Counted from the first letter of the stretch, positions 19,786 through 30,682 are shown. The stretch is DNA of 30,867 nt from Ophiothrix spiculata (GCA_000969725.1 JXSR01S044592.1); one strand, 5' to 3'. Notes: a model not told the origin generated them from the sequence alone. Program-made: numbers and translations.

Positions 19786-21049
19786 TTAATAAATTTAATT
19801 TGTTTTGCTAATATGTGTTCTGATAATTAATTTAATTGTCAATGAAATGAAATCCATAAAATTTCCATATGGTTAAATCAGCATATCTGTGTTATTTGTA
19901 TACCCCTCCCCAAGTATTAAACCAAAACAATGTAACGAAAGCTAATTTGTTATGATATACAACGCAGTACTCAATAATTATTTAATGCATTTGCTTAAAT
20001 AATTGATTTGAATTTCTATTAAACTTCCATGCAAAGGTTTTTTTGAAAATATTTAGAGCATTTATGTTATGATGAGCGAAGTCGGTCGTAATTCGTAATG
20101 CATGAAAATAGACTCACAAAAAAAAATCGTTGACTTGCTTGTGTCATCAGATCATTATTTTATTCCATTACGAGATTAGCCTCAGAAACCCCATCTATGA
20201 TATTAGTTGGATTTTAATGTGAACATGAGGACAACTTTCTATTCTCTTAGCATTTAATCATACTAACTGACATCGCTTTTTACCTTGTTAAAATGTTTTT
20301 TAATAAATCACAATAATGTACTGTTTTGATAATTAAAATCGCTACATCAGCTGTCTTTTCCATTAGAAATTCAAACTCTGCGAGAAATATTTCTATGGCG
20401 CTAATTATGATATTCTTCATTATAAATGTGACTGAAACACACCTTTTTAAAATTCTTAATGCCACAATTCTAAATATCTAGAAAGTAGAATGGGCCGCTT
20501 GTAATGCAATTAAAGTAATCGTTTATGCCAGTATACAGTTTTTCACCTTGTCAAATATCCGAGGCGTGCCAATAAGCATTTCCCATTACCTCTTAACACC
20601 TTGATGGAAATATAGCTCGCGGGAATATTGTTATACTGTACTCTTTTGATATTTATTCAAATTGATTTTGATTTTAATGGAATTAATGCAATTCAACTGC
20701 AAATCGAATCACTGACGTCACTGTCACATAATGTGAAAACGTAAAAATATTTTTATTGCTGCGTCTTTGAATAGATTCTAATGTGGGCAGATATTATAAA
20801 AGTCTGTTATTTCATACTCTCCTTTACATTTCAGCAATTATCTTATCCCGCTATCAAAATAAATGGGTATTATGGTGGCAACTTGCAGAAAAGTAAAATC
20901 AAAAATTCTCTTCTACAAAACTGAAAAACAAAGATGATCAAAAACACCTGAAAGTATGAAGCAGAGCACTCATGATATGTATGATAAAAATGAAGGATAA
21001 TTCAAATGGGATCATAAACGGACATCTTTTAAATACTTCTGATGAACAT
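19786..21049. other. Unassigned AT-rich sequence, probably intronic
   Basis: No gene, TIR pair or array recognised. Only chance open frames. Confidence 0.45.
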
Positions 21050-21400
21050 ACATACAGTGTGTCCCAGAAAAAAATACAATCTTTACATGTAAAGTTCATG
21101 GCTTTACCAGACAGTCAGAAAATATGTGTTACATGAAATAGACTTTAATGTTACGTTTGTTTTATTTTTGAATGAAGTTCTATTGATTATTGTTCTTAAT
21201 CTGTTCACTCAACAGTAACAATAGCTAACAATGTGTAATTTATGTGCATGCTATCTTATATCTATGCTGAATAAATGAACAAATTTGATTACAAAATAAG
21301 ACAGAAATGATTAATTTTCCAAGATAACCCATTTTTATTCCATTCAGAAACACCCCTGCTTTATGACTGTTAATCATGAAACTGGACCAGATAAAAATCC
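21050..21400. repeat. Dispersed repeat family, copy 2
   Basis: Begins ATACAGTGTGTCCCAGAAAA and follows the same order of blocks as 15832-16360, including TGTAAAGTTC, ACGTTTGTTTTATTTT and CAGAAACACC. It lacks the tandem duplication seen in copy 1. Confidence 0.6.
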
Positions 21401-22720
21401 ACACAAATATTTGATCAAACATAACTTTTGTTGTACTCTACCGATTGAAATGAAACAAATCTTAAAGTTCAATTCATTGACTATAAAAGCAACCGTTACA
21501 TACTTTCTGATTATCCGTTGAACCTAACACAGTAAATAGATGCCTTAAAATTAAAAATACGTACACAAGTGAAGAGCTGGCTATTTGTCACCAAGATACC
21601 TTACAGAAGCACGCTCTAGGAAATCCAAGCAACCAAGACAACTCAAGGAGGAAGAAATTACTTCGATGTAAAAGACATTGCTTAGCAAAGGTTATTTACT
21701 GCTTCTAGACATGGATCTTCAACTGTGTCTTCCTTTTTTAGCAGAAACAAAAAAATCTAATTTTGTCATGATCATTAACTTCTTGTATTCACGTAAATCA
21801 ATGTGCCTGGTGATTGAGCTCAAGTAATTATAAACAACTTTTCTATTGAAACATTATGATACCTTTATTCAAAGTATTTTTGGTATTATTCAATACCAAT
21901 ATGTTCTTTACAAACGTTTTGATCAAACTCAGTTTGATTTATCATCTTCTTAATCTTAATTTTTAAACATTCCAGCATGCAGCATAGAAACTTATAAAAT
22001 TTATTAAAGATCATATTAATACAATACAAATGATAGCAATGACTGCAATTGCGCATTCTGATTAAGTCGAGGAATTTCACTACTAAGTAAAAAGATGGTT
22101 AATTATGTCATTGCTAAATGTAGCTGGCAAAAAAACATGTTACTGGTTTTGTCGAGTCCCTTTAACCAGGTAATATAAAACCAGGACGTTTATATTAACA
22201 GAAGTTTCCTAAATTTACAACCATAGTAAGATTGAAGTTAAAATAACTATTCAACAATGCATGTGAGACTGACGGTATTCTTCTTTTGCTGGAAATTAAG
22301 TGCACCTGAAATCTGTCACAAAATATGTCAACGTTCTCGGTTAACATAACAGAAATGAATTATTTCTCAAGAGAATAAAATCTTCTCTGTGATCTAATAC
22401 TTAGAGTTGAATTTGAAAGTCTCAAAGATGCTTCATTTCCCACTAGTTCAATTTGAAACCAAGATGGGTGAAACTGAAGACATAATATAATATATGTTTG
22501 ACAGATTTAATTCAATTCATAAAAGCAACCGATCTCTATTCGTGATGGATTAAAAGTTTCTCAATGCTTATATTCTGTTTCGTATTCGTACATATTTCAA
22601 ACAGAATATTGTTCAACATCAGTGCAGTTTGGTTAATCTACAAAATGCATTTATTACAGTCACAAGCCTGTTACAAAGCACAAATCAAAGTCTGCCTTCG
22701 GTAGTAGAAAGCAAGTTAAC
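21401..22720. other. Unassigned AT-rich sequence, probably intronic
   Basis: No coding, RNA-gene or terminal-repeat signal that I can support. Confidence 0.45.
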
Positions 22721-22729
22721 GAACTGGCG

Positions 22730-23260
22730 TTTTGTAACATATAACACATTGGTGCACCCTCGCTATATCACCACCCCACCCCACGAGCGCTGTAGCCGCA
22801 AGACTGAGCATAGCGAAAAACGAGCGTCGAAGGCGCGAATCAGAGCGTCAGCTAGACCCACCAGATTCTGACTTAACCTTTTGCACAGTTTGCACATTGG
22901 TCATTTATGGTGATACAGATACTATACTATATCGGGCTGTGACACAGACTAATATTAATTTTGTAGAACAAATCCATAAGCCTGTCATAGCCTGGTGCTG
23001 CTTTTGCTTTCATACTCTTGTAGTTTGTGTAGCTTTGACGCTGCGCGACGTATTTTTTTGCAGAAACTTGCCGCTTCTGGTTATTGTAGCCGCAAAGCTA
23101 CATGTCGCTGTGATAATCGATATCGGCAAATTTTTGTCGCATGAATGTTTGACAAGATTTGTCGAACGACATGAAGTGAAAAAGCTGCAAACCTAGAAAA
23201 CTGCAAAGCTACAAAGTGTGAAAAAAGCAAGCAAGAGAGTTACAAAGCAGCAATAAGTAT
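22730..23260. repeat. Locally GC-rich repeat with degenerate GCTGCAAAGCTACAAA motifs
   Basis: A CpG-rich patch (22760-22865, with AGCGAAAAACGAGCGTCGAA) is followed by TGTAGCCGCAA at 22789 and again near 23086, and by a run of loose 8-10-bp repeats at 23180-23260 (AAGCTGCAAACC, AACTGCAAAGCTACAAAG, GAGTTACAAAGCAGC). The region 22994-23045 is loosely complementary to it. Probably an old non-autonomous element. Confidence 0.4.
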
Positions 23261-23391
23261 GAAAGCAGTATTATGCTGCCTGTGATGGGAATTATGAAAA
23301 AACACGTTGGTTGTAAAGATGCTTTATTAACAATCAAGCAAATAACATGTAACATATTATAACACGTCTTATAATAAATAAGTTAACTCAC

Positions 23392-23437
23392 CGGCTGAAA
23401 GACAATTACGTCTCTCGATGCATGCACCAATGTGTTT
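23392..23437 (-). CDS. Candidate internal exon of an unrecognised host gene (exon 1 of the model)
   Basis: Minus strand, 46 nt, bounded by a textbook acceptor (CTGCTTTCCTTTTACAG) and a good donor (CAGCCG|GTGAGT). With entry phase 2 it reads NTLVHASRDVIVFQP and exits at phase 0, exactly what the exon at 19216-19020 needs. The join VFQP-VLAYYLKP reads smoothly. Another frame is also open but cannot join the next exon without a stop. Protein not recognised. Confidence 0.48.
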
Positions 23438-23702
23438 CTGTAAAAGGAAAGCAGATAAATTACATTACCTTCTTTTCAGCATTGTTTTAATTCATTTACC
23501 AGCTGTAATAGTTTCAGGTTGTTGATTGTTATTACATCGTACGTTTATTAACCAAAAGATTTACACTTTATTATAGGGTGTGCATAAATTGTAATGAGTA
23601 AACGTTAACACAAGAAAAAACAAATATTATATCATAACTTAGTATTTATTGATAACATTTCTTTTCACTAACTTTGATGCCTTTTGATGTCATTTCTCTC
23701 AG

Positions 23703-23782
23703 AAATTATTGTCCCCATGGAGGTCAATGACTTTCGGGACACGTTTGGGCCCAATACCAAACCAGAACGTGTTTGGTTTTAA
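23703..23782 (+). CDS. Doubtful plus-strand terminal exon
   Basis: Follows a good acceptor (GATGTCATTTCTCTCAG). One frame reads IIVPMEVNDFRDTFGPNTKP and reaches a TAA at 23780-23782; an internal ATG lies at 23717. The composition is protein-like and GC-rich for the region, but it is short and no upstream partner was found. It could be a fragment of a mobile-element ORF. Confidence 0.2.
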
Positions 23783-23926
23783 CAGATTTCCCGGGGCATT
23801 TAAACCATCGCTGTACCCAGCTAATGATCTTATTTAGAAGCTTAGATAAGTCTTTATATTTTGCCCTCTGTAAATCTTTCTCACCAGTTTTGTCACTTTT
23901 TCACTGCTTTCCTTGTTCTTATTCCC

Positions 23927-24258
23927 CCCCGGGGGGGGGGGGGGGGGGTACTCACATATATAAGGCATACGGGGAGATGCCCCTTGAATGGGTCGCTCTT
24001 TCACAAAAAATCCCTAAACATGGGTCACATTTTTTACCACTAAAATCCCTAAACATGGGTCACATTTTCAAAAAAATACTCTAAAATGGTCCAAAAAAGT
24101 AAAAATGTTGAATTTTCAGCCTATTTTTGGAGCAAAATCCCTAAACATGGGTGTACTTTCACTCAAAATATACCCTTAAAGATGGGTAAGGGTTCCACGG
24201 TCCGAGCCGCACACCCCTGTTCAGACCAAAGTGGAGTACCACCCCCCACCCCCACCCC
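23927..24258. mobile_element. Non-autonomous TIR element with G-run termini (~330 bp)
   Basis: Left end CCCGGGGGGG...GGTACTCAC; right end GTGGAGTACCACCCCCCACC followed by CCCACCCCGGG, the complement of the left end with a few substitutions. The interior has three loose tandem copies of AAAATCCCTAAACATGGGT (from about 24007, 24041 and 24134). G-run-plus-GGTACTC termini recur in invertebrate genomes, but I cannot name the family. No clear target-site duplication was identified. Confidence 0.7.
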
Positions 24259-24261
24259 GGG

Positions 24262-24726
24262 ATTTCCCCCTAAGCTTCACCATACACCCTAAAATTTGAT
24301 TGAATGGGAGCCTATACCATGCTTGTTGTATTGAGGTGTAAATTTGTTTCCAATTGTTTACTCTGGTATTTAAAATAAAGGATACATGCGAAAGAGGTAA
24401 GGTGCAGGGGGTGACAATATACTTTCTACACACCCTATAGATACAATGCAAGCTTCATTATATCCCTTAACATGTTCAAGATAGAAGTTGAATGGATTCA
24501 TGTGGGGATATCTAGCAACAAGGACATTCCAAAAAAAAAATTGATTTTAGTATGCTCTCAATCTTTGGGACGCAATCAAATGGGTAAGTGGTGTGGATTA
24601 TTTAATCTACGGAGCACTGTACGGGTTTCAAAATACTTTAATGCTTTTGAATTTTGCATAACTTAATGCTACTGTCGTCGTAAAACCAAAGATGGATATT
24701 ACACATCGAGTGCATTCATATCTTAC
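24262..24726. other. Unassigned sequence, no supported exon
   Basis: Several minus-strand open stretches here look weakly protein-like (for example VNNWKQIYTSIQQAW near 24360-24315), but the splice signals are poor and their phases do not join the neighbouring candidate exons. Confidence 0.3.
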
Positions 24727-24861
24727 AGGCAGTATGGAAAATAAATTATTGAACGGTTGCCTATGAATCGATGTTGTCTGTCTTAGATGTGACTGACTGC
24801 CGGGAATTGACCTGATGTTTTTAGTGAATTCTAAGCACCAGGGATTAAAGTTCCACTGTGA
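24727..24861 (-). CDS. Doubtful further exon upstream of the host-gene model
   Basis: Minus strand, 135 nt. Strong acceptor (AATCCTTCTACAG) and fair donor (CTGCCT|GTAAGATA). One open frame enters and leaves at phase 0; it begins SQWNFNPWCLEFTKNIRS and ends FNNLFSILP. It cannot join directly to the exon at 23437, which needs phase 2, so either an exon between them was missed or this is chance. Confidence 0.22.
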
Positions 24862-25148
24862 CTGTAGAAGGATTTTAAAAGTGCTAAAGCAAAAATCTTG
24901 GGTGGTTATCATGGTTATAATTACAGATGTAATAATGTTCTGAAGTACATACGAATGTATCAGTGTACATGTTTGTCCGATATGGTAAATGGTGTAAGGC
25001 TAAGACAGATACTTTAATATCCGCATGCTGCCATCGTGAAATTGTTATTTATGCTCCCTTCATGTTTTTTTTTTTTAATGTTGATGTTTAGTATAACTGA
25101 AGACATCACGAGTATACAAGCCACAAGGTTTTAACTCGGAATAAAATT

Positions 25149-25263
25149 CTTGCGGCAAGCTTCCGGCGTCTCTACGGCTCACGGACACCAGCTGGTGACC
25201 GCTCGGATACCGTCCGGACACCGGTCAGCCAGCTGGTTTGCGTCCGCTGAATTGACGCCGTAA
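25149..25263. other. GC-rich island with an internal hairpin
   Basis: About 115 bases much richer in GC and CpG than the flanks. ACCAGCTGGTGACCG (25187-25201) pairs with CGGTCAGCCAGCTGGT (25222-25237). CGGACACC occurs twice. One plus-strand frame is open for about 33 codons (LAASFRRLYGSRTPAG onward) without recognisable identity. A related CTTGCCGCGGCGGCTCAC patch lies at about 25350. Confidence 0.5.
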
Positions 25264-25666
25264 ACACATCGTAATCTCCCCGAAAGGTTATGTGACCAGG
25301 GTTTGCTACAATGAGCTACATGTAAGAGACGACAACTTCATCGATCTTCTTGCCGCGGCGGCTCACAAATATTAATCGAAATAAGCTTATTGTCATAGCA
25401 GGTTAATCTGTCTCGGTTTTTGGTTGCCTTCAAAATTAAAATAAAATGATCTTAGCAAATGTGCCTTAAAAATCTTGTAATAACTTGTATAACAACTTTT
25501 TATTTTTACATATTTGTGATGTAAATTTCAAAACAAAAATCGTTATGGATCAGAACACATGAGACAAATTGCTATATTCTACTCTGAATAAGGTACCATT
25601 AACCATTCCATTAAATCTACTAGAAATTGGGTCGACAAATTGAAATTGGAAATAACGTAAAGTGAT
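25264..25666. other. Unassigned AT-rich sequence
   Basis: Nothing beyond chance reading frames recognised. Confidence 0.4.
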
Positions 25667-26488
25667 AATGGAGAGTTTGCGATCATCAAGAACGCGAACG
25701 CGAACGCGAACGCGAACGTGAGTTCTATTGAAATTCAGCCAACCATTACCTGCTTGAACAGTACAGCACACCGTATATTGCAGAATTTCACGTACACTGT
25801 TACGTGAATACTAATCACTTAATCGATGGCCCCTATTGTTTTAAATAAAAGCTATATCAAAATCAGATAAACACATGCAAGAATAATGTACAGACATACA
25901 TATCCAGCACTTATCGAAGTTTTATTGCGTTTGGTTGTAAAGATTACGGGTTGCAAACTTCGCACTTACACGCCCGTAAGTAGGGATTTTCTGATTTTGC
26001 ATTGACTTCTATGTCAAAGTTTTAAGTTCTACACATCTGCTTGCGAAAGCCAATCCCCTGAACGTGAACGATCAATAATACGTGAATAGCAGCAACATAT
26101 GTTGAAATAACCGTTTGAAATGGGCCTTTTTACGTGGCTTTTTGTTCAATACGTACGTGAGTTCTATTGAAAACTAGCCAACCATTCATAATATCATAAG
26201 CTTGCAAATGATTTCTTTAGCTTAAGAATTTACGCCCTCGATCAGATATATCTATGGATCATTTGCAGCTATGACAAATACGAGACGAGGGCGACATCAT
26301 GAAACATTCACAATAGGCAATCGTTGTATTAATAAAAAAACTCTTTGCTAAGAGGGCGACATAATGAAATATACATGGCAATATATGCTATTGCGCGTTG
26401 GCGTGAACCGTTACGATGAACGTGAGTTAAAAATGCTCACGTTTGTGTAACCCGTCCCGTGAAACGTGGTAATCGCAAACTCTCTATT
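25667..26488. mobile_element. ~820-bp TIR element with GAACG-type subterminal repeats
   Basis: TIRs AATGGAGAGTTTGCGATCAT (25667-25688, 22 bp) and the complement of 26467-26488, 19 of 22 matching. Just inside the left end is a (GAACGC)n microsatellite (25690-25718). GTGAGTTCTATTGAAA...AGCCAACCATT occurs twice, at about 25717-25747 and 26157-26187, and GAACGTGAGTT recurs at about 26418, so the interior is built from one motif set. Non-coding. Confidence 0.72.
25690..25718 (+). repeat. (GAACGC)n microsatellite
   Basis: Nearly five perfect hexamer units directly after the left TIR of the 820-bp element; the last unit has changed to GAACGT. Confidence 0.9.
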
Positions 26489-26694
26489 GTGTTAGAAATG
26501 ATACGCAAATGAAAAGTACTTGAGCTGAGTGTTAATAACTTTTTAAGATGGTGCTTACAATGAAAGATATATTTGCAAATTACCATACGGAGGTTTTCTT
26601 AAAGCTTGATAAATGATCATAAATCTATATAGAACTATATACAGTTTATAAACTTTGTTACACCCTTATTTTTTAACCCTTACATATCTATGAA

Positions 26695-26975
26695 AAGGTT
26701 TCCGCAGGGTTTTTTCTCTCGCATTTTCACCAATGTGTCCCGGGCTCGATTTCAGGAAGGACCAAAGATTGTATATTAATTTGGTTGTCAATCCATACTC
26801 GTCCTACAGATTTTCTCCGAGCACTTCGGTTTCCTCGTGCACCTAAAATCGATTTTTTCCAATATTCTGCCTTTCATACTATGGAGGCGTCCCTTGATAT
26901 TAATGCACATGCGCTATATTGTGATTAGCCTGGATCGCTGCCAAATGTAATAAATATAGATAATAAATAAACACA
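26695..26975 (+). mobile_element. Probable old SINE
   Basis: A B-box-like GGCTCGATTTC at about 26742-26752 is followed by TTTTCTCCGAGCACTTCGGTTTCCTCGTGCAC, which resembles the conserved central block of V-type deuterostome SINEs (TTTCTCCGGGTACTCCGGTTTCC). The 3' end runs into an AATAAATA-rich tail at about 26949-26972. The A box is not recognisable. It ends just before the piggyBac-type MITE. Confidence 0.42.
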
Positions 26976-26989
26976 AACGTTTATCTTAA

Positions 26990-27530
26990 CGCTTGTCTTC
27001 CTGAGCTATTGTTTGTAACACGATCTTCGAAGGGAGGTTGTTGCTACCCCCCCCCCTCTAATATTTGGAACAAAAAACCCTACAAACTTTTGCTATTAAT
27101 AGAAAGGTACGATCCTCTCCTATTCAATGATACCAAGATCATTAAAATTGTCCAAGGCGTTTCGTAATTTTGATGTCATAAAGTACTTTCGGATCACAAA
27201 ATCAGGCAAAAATTGCCATACAGCAAAAATGGCTAGCAAATCAAAATTTTGTTATGAAAGTTCTAAATATCGGATTTTAACCATGTTGTTTGCCATATAA
27301 ATAAAGAAGGGAAAAGATGATTCCAACATGTCTTGTAAGTTTGAGTCGGCCGACCCTACACCCCAACTTTGAAAGCCTACCCTAACCCCACCTTAGGTAG
27401 TAGCCCGTAATTTTTTCATCAAAATGACCAAGAATGTAAAAGAGATTACCCAAATACCTGGGGTCGATTGTTTTTGCGTTTTTATGTAGAAGTGTCAATT
27501 ATGCAAACCGCTGCCTCTGGTTGGTTGCTA
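26990..27530. mobile_element. Diverged, reversed copy of the piggyBac-type MITE
   Basis: Starts next to TTAA (26986-26989) with CGCTTGTCTTCCTGAGC, aligned to the CCCTCGTCTAACCAAGC terminus of 10661-11070. The interior then matches in reverse: a C-run at about 27048-27056, CCTACCCTAACCCCACCTTAGGT (about 27376-27398), TGTAAAAGAGATT, TTTTTGCGTTTTTATG and GCAAACCGCTGCCTC. The far end has decayed and no second TTAA is obvious. About 130 bp longer than the first copy. Confidence 0.72.
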
Positions 27531-27544
27531 TTATTCTGAACAAT

Positions 27545-28440
27545 ATCGATTGCAGGCGGTCAGTCGCCGTTTGAGTTTTGAAGCAGCCCTTATTTCTTTG
27601 CCCTACCCTTGTTTTCGATCTGTTACAATCAGATTTCTAACAAAAAAAGTACATAAAATACGAATCATATATAGATTAGTCAAACTTATTGTGGTATCTT
27701 AATAATTCAGTCTCAAACTTACTTAAATATTATATATACCATAAAAACACCTCATATGATAAATAGAGTGACCTGCGGCAAACTCGTTGTTTGCATGTAA
27801 ACATAGGCACACAAGGTAATTCTGATCCTCCTCCGTGTGCTTGCACACGTTTGTATTGCTGTCTAGAGTTGACGTCGTTGTCATTCGAGATGCTATTTTA
27901 CGGAATGCATATCTTTATTATCTAAATTCTCACACGTCTTTCTTATATTTCAATTTATTACGTATACATAGCCGAATTTTAAATAAGCGTTGTATAAATC
28001 ACCATATTGCAGCTTGGACGAAAGACACGTTTCAATAGGCTATAGACTGTCTTATTCAAAAACAGTTCGATCCAAGATACCGGGTACTCATCTAATTCCA
28101 TGTGTATGTAGGTACGGTTTGAATATGCATAAGGGAAATAGATGGGCACTTGAATTTGAATATTTAAATCTAAACATTTTAATATTAAAATATTAAAACC
28201 ATGATCCAATCAAATACAAACTCACATCTTTTTAAAATCAATTTATTACAAATCTACTTCATAAGAAAGACTGTAGTTCAAAATAAAGTTCCAATATCCC
28301 ATGGAAGTCCTGGATTCGTTGTCAAGAGAAATTTCAACGAAATACAAATCCTTTATCATCAGTAAGCAATTATACAACACAATATTTAGTTATATAGTTT
28401 TTTTGCAATCATCATGATCAACATTTGTATTAAGCTCAAA
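27545..28440. other. Unassigned AT-rich sequence inside the right arm boundary
   Basis: Includes a very AT-rich palindromic run near 28170-28195 (TTTAATATTAAAATATTAAA). No gene recognised. Confidence 0.4.
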
Positions 28441-29236
28441 ACGGTCTGTGCATTCATTCATCCCACCCTCTCTATCCATCTAATTCCTAATGGTCTGTGC
28501 ATGCATTAATCCAACCATCTTACTATCCATCTACTTCCTAATGGTCTGTGCATGCATTCATCCCATCATCTATCTATCCATCTACTTTCTAATGGTCTGT
28601 GCATGCATTCATCCCACCATCTATTCATCCATCTACTTCCTAATGGTCTGTGCATGCATTCATTTCACCATCTATCTATCCGTCTACTTCCTAATGGTCT
28701 GTGAATGCATTCATCCCACCATCTATCCATCCATCTACTTCAGGCCTGATCTACTTCCTAATGGTCTGTGCATGCATTCATTTCACCATCTATCTATCCA
28801 TCTACTTCCTAATGGTCTGTGCATGCATTCATTTCACCATCTATATATCCATCTACTTCCTAATGGTCTGTGTATGCATTCATCCCACCATCTATCTATC
28901 CATCTACTTCCTAATGGTCTGTGTATGCATTCATCCCACCATCTATCTATCCATCTACTTCCTAATGGTCTGTGCATGCATGCATCCCACCATCTATCTA
29001 TCCATCTACTTCCCAATGGTCTGTGCATGCATTCATCCCACCATCTATCTATCTATCCATTTACTTCCTAATGGTCTGTGCATGCATCCATCCCACCATC
29101 TACCCATCCATCTACTTCCTAATGGTCTGTGCATGCATTCATCCCACCATCTATTCATCCCACCATCTATCTATCCATCTACTTCCTAATGGTCTGTGCA
29201 TGCATTCATCCCACCATCTATCTATCCATCTACTTT
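28441..29236 (+). repeat. 51-bp minisatellite, about 15 copies
   Basis: Unit approximately ATGGTCTGTGCATGCATTCATCCCACCATCTATCTATCCATCTACTTCCTA. Unit starts fall at about 28441, 28490, 28541, then every ~51 bp to about 29190; one copy is interrupted at 28741-28755 (CAGGCCTGATC) and one carries an internal duplication near 29150-29170. Because 51 is divisible by three and the unit lacks stops in several frames, it produces long but meaningless open frames on both strands. The unit itself contains a TCTA/TCCA tetranucleotide core. It is the inner edge of the right arm of the outer inverted repeat. Confidence 0.95.
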
Positions 29237-29888
29237 CGACCCTCTTGATATTGTCTCAATGATAGTAATTTTGAACTTTCTTATAGGTTTAGTTAATCAC
29301 ATTATACATATGAACTGCAAGCAACAACCCACCCATCTCTTTAGGGAGTTTCATATTTTATTTTTCTAACCCAATTTATTACACAAACAGGCAATAGTAA
29401 TGTCCTCCTTTGTAGCCCCAGAAATACATTATTTACAGTTTGTGTAGCCACGGTAACATTACCTGAGGCAACAACAGTGCTCCTGCGAAATGAACAACGT
29501 ATATACATGCCTCTCTAATGACGCGTCAAAGTAGTCAAGAAGACGTGTAAGATTCGAGTTAATCACTCAAGTCGAATACTAAGCACGTAAGTATGACGCT
29601 TTGAAGTAAGGTACCCGATTCAGTCAGCTTTGTACAGTCGTATACAAATAACATAATTTCTTTACTTTAGTGTCATTTGGAATGGAATCATTTTATTTTA
29701 CTTTATACAAAGATTAACCGTTGCAAGAACAAATCGTTATAGTCAAATCGTTTAAAGATAAACAAGTATAACTTACGCAGATCGATATCATTCTGAACTG
29801 CATTAAAGTTATTACATTTTCCGAATAAGATTTTTTGACTACATTAACCATGTTAACCTTATGAATGCAACAAAGTTCATATCGCTTA

Positions 29889-30106
29889 AAGCTCTGTCAC
29901 ACATCACCATATAGAGCCAAACGTACGCCTAACCACTAATTTTTTACCTGCATATTTTTTTACTTGAATCGATAGAACATGTTTATAGTAATATAACCTA
30001 CAAGTGGTTTTCCATGATTTTGAGGAATATTGGAGAAAATTGCAATTCTTTACCTACTTTAATTTTTGTCGCCGGCGACAAAAAGTGGTGTGAAAACAGT
30101 GTTTCT
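29889..30106. mobile_element. Possible ~220-bp MITE in the right arm
   Basis: GCTCTGTCACACATCACC at the left (from about 29891) and GTGGTGTGAAAACAG at the right (about 30086-30100) are imperfectly complementary. The match of the two outer arms stops at its left edge (AAGCGAT), as expected if it inserted there. Contains the 22-bp palindrome at 30063-30084. Confidence 0.4.
30063..30084. repeat. 22-bp perfect palindrome
   Basis: TTTTTGTCGCCGGCGACAAAAA, perfectly self-complementary, GC core with T/A wings. It sits near one end of the possible MITE at 29889-30106. Confidence 0.85.
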
Positions 30107-30514
30107 AGTTTGAAAACTGATAAAAATCTTGTTTCTCATTGTGATGGCTAAACAAATTATTTTTTGATGAAATTGATTCTCTTTTAATATGTTTTAAATT
30201 ATTTCCATGAGCTTTGTTTGATCCTTAATCTAGTAAATCCATCTGAGGTACAAAAATTAGGATTTAGGAAACACATCACCATCAAAGAATGATATATTGC
30301 AAATTAATTCTCTCTTAATTTGAACCATTTGAGTGTAAATATTTGCACTTTTTTGGATTTTGCTATACTTTTAAGCTTTGTTTAGAGCATTTTCATAAAT
30401 ATTTAATTCTAGGTGGAATCTAGGCTAGTTCCTTTAATTCCACTATTGCTTGAGTTTATACATTGTTGTTCGTCGTGTGTTCGTTAGAAGTACGTTCAGT
30501 ACGTTATCCATACA

Positions 30515-30682
30515 CTTTAAAAAATAACCGTAAAAATTACAGGTTTTTAAAGGGCAGCATGCCGTTAATTATGCCTTCATTTTACATTGCGTAAGTTTTT
30601 CAAGGGATTTTCCGAATTTTACGGCCAATGGAAATATGCGGGTTAATCTCGGACATTTTCCCGTAAATAATCCCGTAGTCGA
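30515..30682. mobile_element. Possible ~165-bp MITE in the right arm
   Basis: Ends ACCGTAAAAATTACAGG and TCCCGTAAATAATCCCGTAG are imperfectly complementary, and the segment interrupts the arm-to-arm match (GTTATTCGAC ends at its right edge). CCGTAAA/TTTACGG motifs recur inside. Confidence 0.4.

Noticed and set aside
28441-29236. CRISPR array
   Set aside because: Units are contiguous and nearly identical with no unique spacers; eukaryotic minisatellite.
28490-29262. Long overlapping open frames with repeated MVCACIHPTIYLSIYF-type peptides on both strands
   Set aside because: Product of a stop-free 51-bp tandem repeat; open in several frames on both strands, no splice or start context.
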